Program-made: the position numbers and the translations under genes | Shown here: positions 23,700 to 32,870 of the stretch, piece by piece | How positions within the stretch are numbered: the stretch's first letter is position 1 | How the letters are laid out: each line of letters starts with the position of its first letter | Notes under the pieces: generated by a model | Databases searched by the model: none | Told to the model about the DNA's origin: nothing | The model's input: only the letters and a program-made list of their open reading frames with translations | Assembly: GCA_913061075.1 (NCBI GenBank) | Contig: CAJXSK010000015.1 | Span: forward strand, 1-35,608 | DNA length: 35,608 nt | Source: an uncultured Piscirickettsiaceae bacterium | GTDB taxonomy: Bacteria; Pseudomonadota; Gammaproteobacteria; Methylococcales; Cycloclasticaceae | Direction of reading: 5' to 3'

Positions 23700-24092
23700 T
23701 TATGCACTTTGATTAAAAACTATACCCTTTGAAACATCGCTTACTTGTGCTCTCGTTTCAGCAATATAGTCGGCAATGGCCAAGGCCTCTTCGGATGGGA
23801 ATTTACGTATCTCTTCCCCTGTCTCTCTGTCTGTTACGGTAATGATGCTTCGCCCTGTTTCCTCATGAACACTGAACTGAATGCCGCGCTGAATACTTTG
23901 AACAAATTTATTTAAATCACTCACGGTTTCTTCAATTTGTTGTGACGGTGATACTTCCGGTTTTTTAGGTTCTTGTGGCAAACCCTTGCCGACTTCCGTT
24001 TCAACTGATTGAGCATTATTTACTACGGGAACAGACGCTAGTTTCGGGGCAACTGATTTGCTTACCTCATTCACTATGTTTGTTATTTCCAT
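23700..24092 (-). CDS. flaG: FlaG family protein
   Basis: This 130-residue protein has a variable N-terminal half. The FlaG core is at 50-130 (QIEETVSDLNKFVQSIQRGIQFSVHEETGRSIITVTDRETGEEIRKFPSEEALAIADYIAE). FlaG homologues affect filament length; the mechanism is unclear. GGAG lies just before the ATG. It lies 63 bases after fliC, separated from it by a strong hairpin. Confidence 0.9.
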   Translation of the reverse strand: MEITNIVNEVSKSVAPKLASVPVVNNAQSVETEVGKGLPQEPKKPEVSPSQQIEETVSDLNKFVQSIQRGIQFSVHEETGRSIITVTDRETGEEIRKFPSEEALAIADYIAETRAQVSDVSKGIVFNQSA

Positions 24093-24112
24093 AATCTTCT
24101 CCGTTAAGGATT

Positions 24113-24142
24113 GCTGGCTCTAGCTTTAACACTAGAGCCAGC
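24113..24142 (-). terminator. Hairpin between fliC and flaG
   Basis: Perfect 11-bp arms (24113-24123 and 24132-24142) enclose an 8-base loop, 14 bases after the fliC stop. No T tract follows in the leftward direction (AATCC). It may therefore be a partial terminator or an mRNA-stabilising 3' end that keeps fliC mRNA more abundant than the downstream genes. Confidence 0.6.
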
Positions 24143-24155
24143 GTTACCTACCGGT

Positions 24156-25394
24156 TTACTGTAATAAAGCCAATACGTTTTGCGGCAAAGAGTTAGCTTG
24201 CGACAAAATTGACACACCAGCTTGTTGTAGAATTTGCGCTCTTGTTAAAGCAGCAGTTTCTTCAGCAAAGTCAGCGTCACGGATACGGCTACGTGAAGCA
24301 CTTAAGTTTTCTGATGTTGTTTGAATACTGGCTACAACAGAATCAAAACGGTTCTGAATAGCACCTAAAGACGCACGAGATCCGTTAATTGCTGTTAACG
24401 CACTATCAACAGATAGAATCGCCGCGTTAGCACCGTCTACAGTTGCAACAGTCGTATCAGCAATCGTTGTACCAATTAATGCTGCTGATGCGGCTGTTGT
24501 ACCTGCTGTTAAACCAGCTTGTGCAGCACCTGCACCTGCAATAACAAGGTCAGAATTTGCAGATGTAATAGTATCAATAACACTACGGAAGGTTGTTGAT
24601 AATGCTGTTAAACCCTCTGCAGCCGAATCAGTTCCACTTTCAACTAAAGCAATATTTCTACCGTCAGCCGCTGTAATATCTAGTGTCGCACCAGCTGCTG
24701 ATGCAGTAAAACCAGCCACGTTATTAATAACACCTGCTACTTCTGCCGCAGTAATTGTGCCATCAGCACCCGCTGCTGTTAAATCTAACGTAGAACCTGC
24801 AAGGGTTAGTGTGTAATCAGGAGCCGCAGCTGTAACAGCAACTGTACCCGCTTGTGTTTCACTTTCAGTAATGCTTCCTGCAACGCCTGTTAGTGTACTT
24901 GTTCCTGTTGCAAACGTTATTGCAGTACCATCCGCTTTTTCAAGGACCAAATCGCCGCCTGAAAGGGAACCAGCCGTAACAGTATAAGCACCGCCACTAG
25001 CAGCAACAAACGCAGTCAAATCAGCATCTAGTTCAGCAGCAATAGCTACTGTAGCTACAGTTTCAGCTGCACCAAATGTTACATTTGCAGCTTCCGCACC
25101 GTCAATTGTTAATATGAATTGTTCACCAGCGCCTGCACCTGCTGTACCAGCAATAGCAGTTAATGTATTTTCTGTTGCCACGCCTGTTACAGCAGCCGTA
25201 CCCACAACATCAACAAACGCAATGCCTGTTTGCACATTCGCTGCGGCAGTAGCAGTTAAGTTACCATCAGACGCTGAAATGGCAGCAGCAAGAGCAGCCG
25301 CATCGCCATCAACAGCACCTAAAGTATTACCATTAATCGTTAATGTTCCCGCTGCTACATCACCTACTACCGCTGTTGCGTTGGCTAATGACAC
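24156..25394 (-). CDS. fliC: Flagellin C-terminal ORF (variable and D1-D0 part)
   Basis: This is the part downstream of the TAA, in the same frame as the N-terminal ORF. The first possible start is a GTG at 25394 without a convincing ribosome site, so independent translation is doubtful. The intervening codons 25395-25475 are also flagellin-like, which shows that this is one broken gene rather than two genes. Confidence 0.6.
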   Translation of the reverse strand: MSLANATAVVGDVAAGTLTINGNTLGAVDGDAAALAAAISASDGNLTATAAANVQTGIAFVDVVGTAAVTGVATENTLTAIAGTAGAGAGEQFILTIDGAEAANVTFGAAETVATVAIAAELDADLTAFVAASGGAYTVTAGSLSGGDLVLEKADGTAITFATGTSTLTGVAGSITESETQAGTVAVTAAAPDYTLTLAGSTLDLTAAGADGTITAAEVAGVINNVAGFTASAAGATLDITAADGRNIALVESGTDSAAEGLTALSTTFRSVIDTITSANSDLVIAGAGAAQAGLTAGTTAASAALIGTTIADTTVATVDGANAAILSVDSALTAINGSRASLGAIQNRFDSVVASIQTTSENLSASRSRIRDADFAEETAALTRAQILQQAGVSILSQANSLPQNVLALLQ

Positions 25395-25475
25395 GCCATT
25401 TGATTGACCTAGCGAGAATGTACGCGCACTGGCGATAGAGTTAATACCGACTACTTCACCGGCATTAGCACCTAC

Positions 25476-25919
25476 TTAGAATTGTTGGCTAGCAAAACTA
25501 CCATCTAACAAGTTAACGCCGTTGAACGAACTTGATGTTGCAACACGATCAATCTCTGAAATTAGTTCAGATACTTCGTTTTGAAGCGCTGCTCTATCAG
25601 ATGCTGAGTTGGTCGCATTAACTGATTGAACGGCTAGCTCACGAACACGTTGTAAGTTATTAGTGATTTGTGCTAAATCACCCTCAGCAGTTTGTGCTAA
25701 AGAGATACCGTCGTTGGCATTTCGTGCTGCTTGGTTTAAACCACGAATTTGTGTGGTAAAACGCTCTGAAATAGCAAGGCCGGCCGCATCGTCTTTCGCG
25801 CTGTTGATACGTAAACCAGATGAAAGTCTTTGTAACGACGTGTTCAAATCATTCTGAGATGTATTCAGATTTCTTTGAGCCGTTAAAGACGCAATATTTG
25901 TGTTAATAATTTGTGGCAT
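25476..25919 (-). CDS. fliC: Flagellin N-terminal ORF (D0-D1 part), 147 residues
   Basis: This is the portion translated before the TAA. It contains the N-terminal D0/D1 helices only ([44 protein letters not shown]) and lacks the C-terminal helices needed for polymerisation and FliS binding, so on its own it should not build a filament. AAGGAG stands 8 bases before the ATG. Confidence 0.8.
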   Translation of the reverse strand: MPQIINTNIASLTAQRNLNTSQNDLNTSLQRLSSGLRINSAKDDAAGLAISERFTTQIRGLNQAARNANDGISLAQTAEGDLAQITNNLQRVRELAVQSVNATNSASDRAALQNEVSELISEIDRVATSSSFNGVNLLDGSFASQQF

Positions 25920-25934
25920 TTAAATTGCTCCTTT

Positions 25935-25952
25935 GTAAACCTTTCGGTTTAC
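25935..25952 (-). promoter_or_regulatory. GNRA-type leader hairpin just before the fliC ribosome site
   Basis: On the minus strand GTAAACC-GAAA-GGTTTAC forms a 7-bp stem capped by a GAAA tetraloop, 3 bases upstream of AAGGAG. Such a stable hairpin next to the ribosome site could protect the mRNA 5' end or control flagellin translation. Confidence 0.6.
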
Positions 25953-26016
25953 TTAATTTTTATACATGACGGATATATCTTTTAATAAATCTAGATATTC
26001 ACCGCCTCCGAGTAAG

Positions 26017-26043
26017 TTATCGGCAAGGAGCTTGAAATCTTTA
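26017..26043 (-). promoter_or_regulatory. Sigma-28 (FliA) promoter of fliC
   Basis: Reading leftward, TAAA (26043-26040), 15 bases, then GCCGATAA (26024-26017) match the sigma-28 consensus exactly. It lies about 100 bases upstream of the fliC ATG, so the leader is about 90 bases. Confidence 0.92.
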
Positions 26044-26110
26044 GTGCGTTTATTAAGTATTTATGGAATTGCTAGAAACTGTGACATAGAGCAAACTTTC
26101 TATTTGATTC

Positions 26111-27349
26111 TTAAAGTTCATTAAACAAGGAGAGCCCTTGAACTCGCACAAATGCTTGTTGTGCAGCTTGGAGTGCAACAATTTGAAGATTAAATTCACT
26201 GATCGCTGCCGCCAAATCCAAATCTTCCACTTGAGATTTTGTTTCTTGAATTGCTAAGGTGAAATCTTGGTTTATTTCATCTTGGCTATCAACAACATTT
26301 AAGCGAGCACCAATTTGTGAACGAACATCTAAAATACGCCCTAACGCTGTATCTATTTGATCTAAATGATCATAAAGAGGCACTGAAGGGCCGCTAGTTA
26401 TAGAGAAGTCACCACCTGTTGCATCAGTAAAATTCAGCGTGCCTGGCCCTTCGGCATCTGCTAGCAACGTTAGGTTACTACCCACTACTGTGGCCGTTAC
26501 ATCTGTATTACCCAAGCCTTGTTCAGTATTGATTGCATTGCCTAAATTAGCCGTCGTAATGTCTGTTGTGCCACCAATAGGTACAGCAGTATTGCCCAAC
26601 GTAACTCCACCGGCACTTTCAAATTCATAGGTAATACCATTTATTGTGACGGTTTCTCCATCTGCTGGTTGAAGAGCAGTGGAAATGACCGCTTCTTCTT
26701 GTGCTGGCTTGTTAGTCGACAAGTCTGTTGCCAAGCTATACAGCGTGGTAAAAATATCTTCTTGGTTGCCGTCTTTATCCGTAATGTCGTAAAAAATTTC
26801 AGCACCAGAATTGCCATCGGCAACGGTTCTACCCTCGCCGACTTGAATCAGCCGCTGGCCTTGATCACCTTGATAACTAAAACTACCCGAATCAGAATTT
26901 CCCGTAAACGGTTGTGTTTGGCCTTTGAAACCTGCATATAAGTAGTCGCCACTGGCATCTTTTATATTGGCCAACGCCAACACTTCGTCTAAACGCTCGA
27001 ACATTTCTTCGGCTATTGACGCCCTATCTGATGCTGTATTGGTCGCATTAAACCCTTGTACTGCTAATTCTCTTACGCGCTGAATGCTATTGGTAACACT
27101 TTGCAAGGTACCATCCGACAAAGCCAACCGATTTTCTGCATAATCAAGGTTTGTTTGATATTGTTCTAATCTGCTAAGGGATTGATTTAAATCTAAAACC
27201 CGTACTGCACCTGCCGGGTCATCTGAAGGTTTTAAAATCTTTTTACCCAATGATATTTGCTGCTGCAACTCATTTAGGCGCGCTTGTTGAAGCGTTATAG
27301 CGTTTATCCCTAGCTGTTGAGATAAGTTTGTTGAAATTCTATCGACCAT
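26111..27349 (-). CDS. flgL: FlgL hook-filament junction protein (HAP3)
   Basis: This 412-residue protein has flagellin-like N-terminal helices (MVDRISTNLSQQLGINAITLQQARLNELQQQISLGKKILKPSDDPAGAVRVLDLNQSLSRLEQYQTNLDYAENRL) and C-terminal helices (SQVEDLDLAAAISEFNLQIVALQAAQQAFVRVQGLSLF). A beta-rich insert with an IN-type repeat (about 218-320, ADGETVTINGITYEFESAGG) makes it longer than the E. coli protein. It joins the hook to the filament. The start overlaps the flgK stop by one base. Confidence 0.94.
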   Translation of the reverse strand: MVDRISTNLSQQLGINAITLQQARLNELQQQISLGKKILKPSDDPAGAVRVLDLNQSLSRLEQYQTNLDYAENRLALSDGTLQSVTNSIQRVRELAVQGFNATNTASDRASIAEEMFERLDEVLALANIKDASGDYLYAGFKGQTQPFTGNSDSGSFSYQGDQGQRLIQVGEGRTVADGNSGAEIFYDITDKDGNQEDIFTTLYSLATDLSTNKPAQEEAVISTALQPADGETVTINGITYEFESAGGVTLGNTAVPIGGTTDITTANLGNAINTEQGLGNTDVTATVVGSNLTLLADAEGPGTLNFTDATGGDFSITSGPSVPLYDHLDQIDTALGRILDVRSQIGARLNVVDSQDEINQDFTLAIQETKSQVEDLDLAAAISEFNLQIVALQAAQQAFVRVQGLSLFNEL

Positions 27350-29262
27350 TATCTGAATGCCCCTATTAATGTATCAAAAATGGTACGTGACGTTAATACC
27401 ACCTGACTAGCCGCTTGATATGCTTGTTGAAAACGAACCAAATCGGCCGCTTCTTCATCCAAGTTCACACCACTGACTGAATCTTTAGCCGCTATGGTTT
27501 GGTTGAGCAATCCTTCCTGTGCGGTAAGGTTAGCTTCAGCAGATTGTGTTTTTCGACCCACATCTGCGACAATCTGGCCATATACATCTTGAAACGATGA
27601 GCTACCACCAGACATTGTTAATGCCGTTTGTAAACCAGATAATAAGTTGGCATTTCTATTATCCCCAACGCCACCCACATTAGCGGTTAAGTCGATTGTG
27701 TCGGTATTCGCAGGTTGCCCCGTTAGGTTGAAATTAATATCGCCGAAACCTGCAACATTTAAGGTATAGCTAGCTCCATTATTAACGGTTGGGTCGTAGG
27801 CAAGTGGGCCACCTGTCGCGCCAGCAACCGTATATTGCTGTAATACAGAATCGTACGTTAGTGTCACATTCGCGGGTAATGTGGACGCTGATAAATTACT
27901 GATACTGATATTATTCAGTTGGCCGGATCCAGAATTGATGGCAGGAACATTGCTACTAACCGGCAACCCCATGGCAATTGATTCGGGGTTTGTGATGGCC
28001 ACAGAAAAAGTCCCTGCCGCACTGCGAGTTGGCCGAACTCGGTAACTATCATTGGCCGCCACACTAGCAAGGTTAAAGGTTAAACCATCTTGCGTAACTG
28101 ATCCTGCAGCCACTAAACCTGAGAATTGAGCATTGTCAGACAACCGCGTAATAGTGTAATTGGTGTTGGTTGCATCGGTAGTGACAGAATAATCGCTTGT
28201 AGTTAAGTCTGCTATATTCGCAAATGCCACATTTAGTGACCCTGCACCCGCCAAACTAATAACATCGGCTTGAGGGCTGGAAAAAAAGTCCAAACCTTGA
28301 TTTCCATTTAAATCAATACCATTAGTATGTTGCTCATTAACAGCAAGAGCCAATGATGTAGCCACTTGACCCAATGTATTAATAGATGGGTCCAACACCT
28401 CATTTCTAAAACGAATCGTGCCTCCAAGTTCCCCACCCGTCATAAACTTGGTGACGACTAAATTACCCGCAGGTTGTTGGATGACAATGTCCACAGCTCC
28501 CGCATCAAACCCTGTCTGTTGCGTACCTAACGTATAAAACGTTGTATCCAAAACCAACGATTGACCACTGCCAATGAAGACATTTACCGCGCCGTTCTCC
28601 TGTGTTGTAGTACTTACATTAACGAGTTTTGATAAGTCGTCAATTAACGTATCCCGCTCATCGAGCAAATCATTTGGCAACGAGCCATTACCAAAACTTG
28701 TAGTAGTTACAATTTGCTGATTAAGCGCAGCAATACCACTGGCAATATTATTGATATTTTGCAAGTTACCTTGCAGGCCACTATTGACCTGGGATGTAAG
28801 GTCACTTAAATAATTATCAAGCGTATTAAATCTATTTTCTAGCACCTCGCCTTCAGATAACAGAACTTGCCTAGCGGGAATTGACGTTGGGTCGTCGGCA
28901 ACAGCTTGCACCGCATTAAAAAAATCTTGCATCGCCGTGCTTAAACCAACGTTTTGATTAGCCAAAACGCTATCAACTTGAGACGATAAATTTGCGAACG
29001 CATCTAACTCTGAACTCGCAGCACTGCTGTTGCGAAACTGGACGCTTAAAAATTGATCGTACAATCGTGTAACTGCGCCACTATTAACACCAGTGCCTAC
29101 ATAAGATGACCCCAGTAGCTGCGGATCGCGCGCATCAAGTTCAACACGTTGGCGACTGTAACCATCTGTATTAACATTGGCTATATTATGACCCGTTGTA
29201 TTCAGCACGTTTCTAAATGCTGTTAAACCGGACAAGCCTGTTAATAAAAGATCACCGGCCAT
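27349..29262 (-). CDS. flgK: FlgK hook-filament junction protein (HAP1)
   Basis: This 637-residue protein begins LLLTGLSGLTAFRNVLNTTGHNIANVNTDGYSRQRVELDARDPQ, the FlgK/rod-hook N-terminal domain. It ends SVSGVNLDEEAADLVRFQQAYQAASQVVLTSRTIFDTLIGAFR, the conserved C-terminal coiled-coil. The middle holds long beta-rich variable domains. It is the first junction protein on the hook. A sigma-28-type -10 box precedes it, and flgL follows with a 1-base overlap. Confidence 0.95.
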   Translation of the reverse strand: MAGDLLLTGLSGLTAFRNVLNTTGHNIANVNTDGYSRQRVELDARDPQLLGSSYVGTGVNSGAVTRLYDQFLSVQFRNSSAASSELDAFANLSSQVDSVLANQNVGLSTAMQDFFNAVQAVADDPTSIPARQVLLSEGEVLENRFNTLDNYLSDLTSQVNSGLQGNLQNINNIASGIAALNQQIVTTTSFGNGSLPNDLLDERDTLIDDLSKLVNVSTTTQENGAVNVFIGSGQSLVLDTTFYTLGTQQTGFDAGAVDIVIQQPAGNLVVTKFMTGGELGGTIRFRNEVLDPSINTLGQVATSLALAVNEQHTNGIDLNGNQGLDFFSSPQADVISLAGAGSLNVAFANIADLTTSDYSVTTDATNTNYTITRLSDNAQFSGLVAAGSVTQDGLTFNLASVAANDSYRVRPTRSAAGTFSVAITNPESIAMGLPVSSNVPAINSGSGQLNNISISNLSASTLPANVTLTYDSVLQQYTVAGATGGPLAYDPTVNNGASYTLNVAGFGDINFNLTGQPANTDTIDLTANVGGVGDNRNANLLSGLQTALTMSGGSSSFQDVYGQIVADVGRKTQSAEANLTAQEGLLNQTIAAKDSVSGVNLDEEAADLVRFQQAYQAASQVVLTSRTIFDTLIGAFR

Positions 29263-29307
29263 AATAATTTATTTCGTTCGTTAGTTTCATGATTTACCTT
29301 TATCTGT

Positions 29308-29334
29308 TTATCGGCCTAAGCCGCTTTTTCTGAA
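29308..29334 (-). promoter_or_regulatory. Sigma-28-type promoter of flgKL
   Basis: GCCGATAA (29315-29308, leftward) is a perfect sigma-28 -10 box starting at the base after the flgJ stop codon. Fifteen bases upstream is TTCA (29334-29331), only a half match to TAAA. The position between flgJ and flgK is where enteric bacteria have a FliA-dependent flgKL promoter. Confidence 0.7.
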
Positions 29335-30251
29335 CCTGTAGCTAATGTGCCACTGTTTAACGAAGACAAATGTTCATTGTTTAATATTGAGATAATTTTT
29401 TTGGCGTAAGCTGGGTCAGTCGCATAACCGGCTTTTTGAAGCCCTTTTACAAACCGTTCATTAGAGTCAACATTTGATAACGCTTGCTGATAAAGCGGAT
29501 TTTGTTTTAAGAACTGAACATAATCATTAAAACTTTCTTGATAGTTATCATATGCCCGAAAAGACGCCTGTTTTTTTACAGCTACACCATTTTCATATTC
29601 GACGGTTTGTACAGATACCGTTTTACCTTGCCATCCACGTGATGCTTTAATGCCGAATAAATTATGACTGCTTTGGCCGTTTCTATCTGACATAACGTGC
29701 TTACCCCAACCCGTTTCTAATGCAGACTGTGCTAGTAAAACTTTTGGGTTAACACCTAATTCTTCAGCCGCTGTTTTGGCATGTGACCATAACTTGTCTA
29801 TAAACTGTTCAGGCGATTTTATATCCGACGTTGGTTTACTTACCAAACCATTAATACGCAGTTTTTGGGTATGAAAAGCAGAAACAGCTCGATAATCATC
29901 TATTGTTTTAATGTTGTTTTTTGCATTAGCATCAGATGAATTCACGCCACCCAACTGCTGGACAATCATATTTGCAAGCCCAACGTTGCCACGTTTTGTC
30001 AAATCAAGAGAAATTTGATCGTCGTACATTGATTGATAGAAGCGTGTTTTATCATTGTTAATCAAATCAGATTCTGGCACCGTATCACGCATGCTTTTCA
30101 GCATCATTTTCATAAAGATACTTTCAAACTGCCTAGCCGCTTCACTCAGCGCTTTTTGCTCGCTGGCCTTGTTACCACCTGCTTTAGCGCGTAGCTCAGC
30201 CAAGCCATGGAAATCGGCGTAGGTATCAACTTGTACGTTTGCTAGGCTCAT
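29316..30251 (-). CDS. flgJ: FlgJ rod cap protein and peptidoglycan hydrolase
   Basis: This 311-residue, two-domain protein has an N-terminal rod-binding part at 30-105 (ALSEAARQFESIFMKMMLKSMRDTVPESDLINND...YQSMYDDQISLDLTKRGNVGLANMIVQQL). The C-terminal glucosaminidase/muramidase domain is at about 145-300 (LLAQSALETGWGKHV, catalytic Glu179; NLFGIKASRGWQGKTV). It opens the wall for rod growth. It begins 6 bases after flgI. Confidence 0.95.
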   Translation of the reverse strand: MSLANVQVDTYADFHGLAELRAKAGGNKASEQKALSEAARQFESIFMKMMLKSMRDTVPESDLINNDKTRFYQSMYDDQISLDLTKRGNVGLANMIVQQLGGVNSSDANAKNNIKTIDDYRAVSAFHTQKLRINGLVSKPTSDIKSPEQFIDKLWSHAKTAAEELGVNPKVLLAQSALETGWGKHVMSDRNGQSSHNLFGIKASRGWQGKTVSVQTVEYENGVAVKKQASFRAYDNYQESFNDYVQFLKQNPLYQQALSNVDSNERFVKGLQKAGYATDPAYAKKIISILNNEHLSSLNSGTLATGSEKAA

Positions 30252-30257
30252 ATTCGT

Positions 30258-31364
30258 TTAAATAACTATTAGCTCGGCACTCAGTGCGCCCGCACCTTTT
30301 AAGGCTTCTAAAATAGCCACTAGATCACTGGGGCCTGCACCCACTTGATTAACTGCCCTAACAATTTCATCCAATGAAACACCCGGGTTAAACACAAACA
30401 TACGACTATTTTCTTCACTGATAGACACATCAGATTCCGGCGTCACAACTGTTTCACCATCTGAAAATGCGCCTGGCTGGCTGACATTTGCGCTTTCATT
30501 AATTGTTACTACCAAATTACCGTGAGACACCGCCGCTGGTCGCACTTTAACTTGGCTATTAATAACCACCGTGCCTGTTCTAGAATTAATGATCACTCTG
30601 GCAGCCGTTTGAGCCGGTTGTACTTCCAGATTCTCTAACAATGAAAGGAAGGCCACTCGCTGCGCAGAATCTCTAGGCATGTTCACTTTAATGCTGCCAC
30701 CATTAATGGCACGTGATGTATTCGGGCCCACTGCATTATTAATAGAACCTGCTAAACGATTTGCCGTTGTAAAATCAAATGTATGCAAATTTAGTGTTAA
30801 AGATTTACCATCCCCAAATGAACTGCGAACTGAACGCTCTACCGTGGCCCCATTAGGTATATTACCTACAGTGGGTATATTGACACTCACTTTTGAACCA
30901 TCACTTCCTGCTGCGCTTAGGCCACCAACTACTAAATTACCTTGGGCAATGCCGTAGACATTGCCATCAACACCTTTTAGTGGTGATATTAATAAGGTAC
31001 CGCCCCGCAAACTACTGGCCTCACCAATTGAGTTAACGGTGACATCAATATTTTGACCAGGAACCGCAAACGCTGGCAAGCTGGCATGAATAACCACGGC
31101 TGCAACGTTTTTAGATTTTATTTGGATGCTGGATGGGATTTTTACACCCACTTGAGCCAACATGCTCCGAACACTTTGTGAGGTAAAATCACCCGATTTT
31201 ACTTTATCGCCCGTACCATTTAAGCCAACTACAACGCCATACCCTATCAATTGGTTTGAACGAACACCTGATATTGATGCTAAGTCTTTTATACGTTCAG
31301 CATGAGCCGCCGTAACACTTAGTGCCAACAGTAATGCTATAAATAGTTGTTTAATATTCATCAT
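30258..31364 (-). CDS. flgI: FlgI periplasmic P-ring protein
   Basis: This 368-residue protein has a signal peptide ([22 protein letters not shown]) and the FlgI start [32 protein letters not shown]. It ends [28 protein letters not shown]. It forms the P-ring in the peptidoglycan layer around the rod. Two ATGs are adjacent (31364 and 31361), and the second has better spacing from AAGGAG. The gap to flgH is 7 bases. Confidence 0.96.
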   Translation of the reverse strand: MMNIKQLFIALLLALSVTAAHAERIKDLASISGVRSNQLIGYGVVVGLNGTGDKVKSGDFTSQSVRSMLAQVGVKIPSSIQIKSKNVAAVVIHASLPAFAVPGQNIDVTVNSIGEASSLRGGTLLISPLKGVDGNVYGIAQGNLVVGGLSAAGSDGSKVSVNIPTVGNIPNGATVERSVRSSFGDGKSLTLNLHTFDFTTANRLAGSINNAVGPNTSRAINGGSIKVNMPRDSAQRVAFLSLLENLEVQPAQTAARVIINSRTGTVVINSQVKVRPAAVSHGNLVVTINESANVSQPGAFSDGETVVTPESDVSISEENSRMFVFNPGVSLDEIVRAVNQVGAGPSDLVAILEALKGAGALSAELIVI

Positions 31365-31371
31365 TCACTCC

Positions 31372-32052
31372 TTAAAACGGGAACACGGCACTAATAAAGA
31401 ACCTTGCTAACCAGCCAATCCTGTTTGCATCAGCTAGAGCACCTTCGCCTGTGTACATAATGGTGGCATCAGCTATTTTGGTAGATTCAACGCTATTGTC
31501 TGGATTGATATCGGTAGGGCGAATAATCCCTGCCACCCTAATATATTCATTTCCTTGGTTTAAACGTACGCGCTTTTCACCACGTATTTTCAAGTAACCA
31601 TTTGGCAATACGTCCATAACACTCACTGTGATACTGCCACTCAAACTGTTCTTTTGCGTACTTTCAGTTTCACCTGCAAAGTCATTGGCTGAGGTTAAGC
31701 TACTATTTAGGTTTAGCCCAAACTTTGACGGGTCAGCAATGCCTAAGAATGTTGGGGTAGAAATTGACGTGGTATTACCTTTTTTAATGTCCGTATCAGA
31801 CTCTTTTTTAGCATCGGTTTTTTCTACCAAGTTAATGGTTAAAATATCACCAATTCGTCGAGCCCTAATGTCTTCAAAAAACCGCACATCGTACCCAGCT
31901 TGATATATTGAACCATTACGGTGCTGAGGCATTTGATAAGCCGATGGTGCTGCAGGTTTGTATTCTGCATCATGTCGTGGCTTAGCCATTTCATCCATCA
32001 TTGCGCAACCCGGCAACACGGTGAATAATATTAAAAAGTTTAATAGCTTCAT
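31372..32052 (-). CDS. flgH: FlgH outer membrane L-ring lipoprotein
   Basis: This 226-residue protein has a lipoprotein signal ending in LPGC (Cys16). The FlgH body is visible (GSIYQAGYDVRFFEDIRARRIGDILTINLVEKTDAKKESDTDIKKG...SLSGSITVSVMDVLPNGYLKIRGEKRVRLNQGNEYIRVAGIIRPTDI). It forms the L-ring in the outer membrane. It lies between flgG (16 bases) and flgI. Confidence 0.96.
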   Translation of the reverse strand: MKLLNFLILFTVLPGCAMMDEMAKPRHDAEYKPAAPSAYQMPQHRNGSIYQAGYDVRFFEDIRARRIGDILTINLVEKTDAKKESDTDIKKGNTTSISTPTFLGIADPSKFGLNLNSSLTSANDFAGETESTQKNSLSGSITVSVMDVLPNGYLKIRGEKRVRLNQGNEYIRVAGIIRPTDINPDNSVESTKIADATIMYTGEGALADANRIGWLARFFISAVFPF

Positions 32053-32068
32053 CTTAATATTCCCTAAC

Positions 32069-32857
32069 TTACAGGTCCTGCATTAAACGTTGCAACATCT
32101 GATCGGTTGTTGATATTGCTTTTGAATTCATTTCGTAAGCACGTTGTGTTTCAATCATTCCTACTAATTCTTCTACAACATTTACATTGGATGTTTCCAA
32201 TGAGCCTTCACTTAAAATACCAACGCCCGATGTGCCCGGTGTTCCAACAATTGGGCTGCCACTGGAAAGCGATTCTCTAAATTGATTCTCACCAATCGGA
32301 TCTAAGCCAACCGGGTTGATGAAATCTGCTAACGTAACATTGCCAACTTGTGATGGTGTGGCATTACCCGGTTGAAGAACCGATACCGTGCCATCAATGC
32401 CTACGGTAACGCTCAATGCATCTTCTGGAATTGAGATGGACGGCTCTAGCGGGTAGCCACCTGATGTTACTAATTGACCCGTTGAATCTAGTTTGAAGCT
32501 TCCATCTCGTGTATAGGTAATGCTTCCATCAGGCCGCAATACTTGGAAAAAACCGCGGCCGCTAACAGCCATATCCAAAGAATTGCCTGTTTGTAAAATA
32601 CTGCCTTGCGTATGCGTTTTTTCAGTCGCAACCGTTCTAACACCTGTGCCAATTTGCAAGCCTGTTGGCAGGGTTGTGTCTTGTGAAGATTGCGCACCTA
32701 CTTGCCTGATATTTTGGTAAAGTAAATCTTCAAAAATGGCGCGAGACTTTTTGAAACCCGTTGTGTTTACGTTAGCCAAGTTATTCGAAATAACGGCCAT
32801 ACGAGTTTGTTGAGCTTCTAGCCCTGTTTTACTGATCCATAATGCTTCTGTTGCCAT
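32069..32857 (-). CDS. flgG: FlgG distal rod protein
   Basis: This 262-residue protein begins [48 protein letters not shown], with the FlgG-specific [10 protein letters not shown] region. It ends [37 protein letters not shown]. It builds the distal rod through the P and L rings. It is 13 bases after flgF. Confidence 0.97.
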   Translation of the reverse strand: MATEALWISKTGLEAQQTRMAVISNNLANVNTTGFKKSRAIFEDLLYQNIRQVGAQSSQDTTLPTGLQIGTGVRTVATEKTHTQGSILQTGNSLDMAVSGRGFFQVLRPDGSITYTRDGSFKLDSTGQLVTSGGYPLEPSISIPEDALSVTVGIDGTVSVLQPGNATPSQVGNVTLADFINPVGLDPIGENQFRESLSSGSPIVGTPGTSGVGILSEGSLETSNVNVVEELVGMIETQRAYEMNSKAISTTDQMLQRLMQDL

Positions 32858-32870
32858 CTTATTCTCCTAC

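Larger units (their letters stand above)
24156..25919 (-). pseudogene. fliC: Flagellin FliC, interrupted by one in-frame TAA
   Basis: Read through, this is one 587-codon flagellin. Residues 1-147 are a perfect flagellin N-terminal domain ([19 protein letters not shown]...[16 protein letters not shown]). Then codon 148 is TAA (25476-25478). The frame continues without any shift as VGANAGEVVGINSIASARTFSLG, normal flagellin sequence after what is usually FQVGANAG. The variable centre is long and rich in Ala and Thr, with Flagellin_IN-like repeats. The C-terminus (RASLGAIQNRFDSVVASIQTTSENLSASRSRIRDADFAEETAALTRAQILQQAGVSILSQANSLPQNVLALLQ) is intact. A CAA to TAA change explains everything. It could be a recent pseudogene, a sequencing error or, less likely, read-through. 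Confidence 0.88.

Noticed and set aside
25395-25480. Frameshift or insertion in fliC
   Set aside because: Both halves share one frame and the bridging codons are normal flagellin sequence, so only a nonsense codon is needed.
30679-30957. Open frames on the + strand across the flagellar block
   Set aside because: They lie wholly within strongly conserved leftward flagellar genes, have no ribosome sites and resemble no protein.
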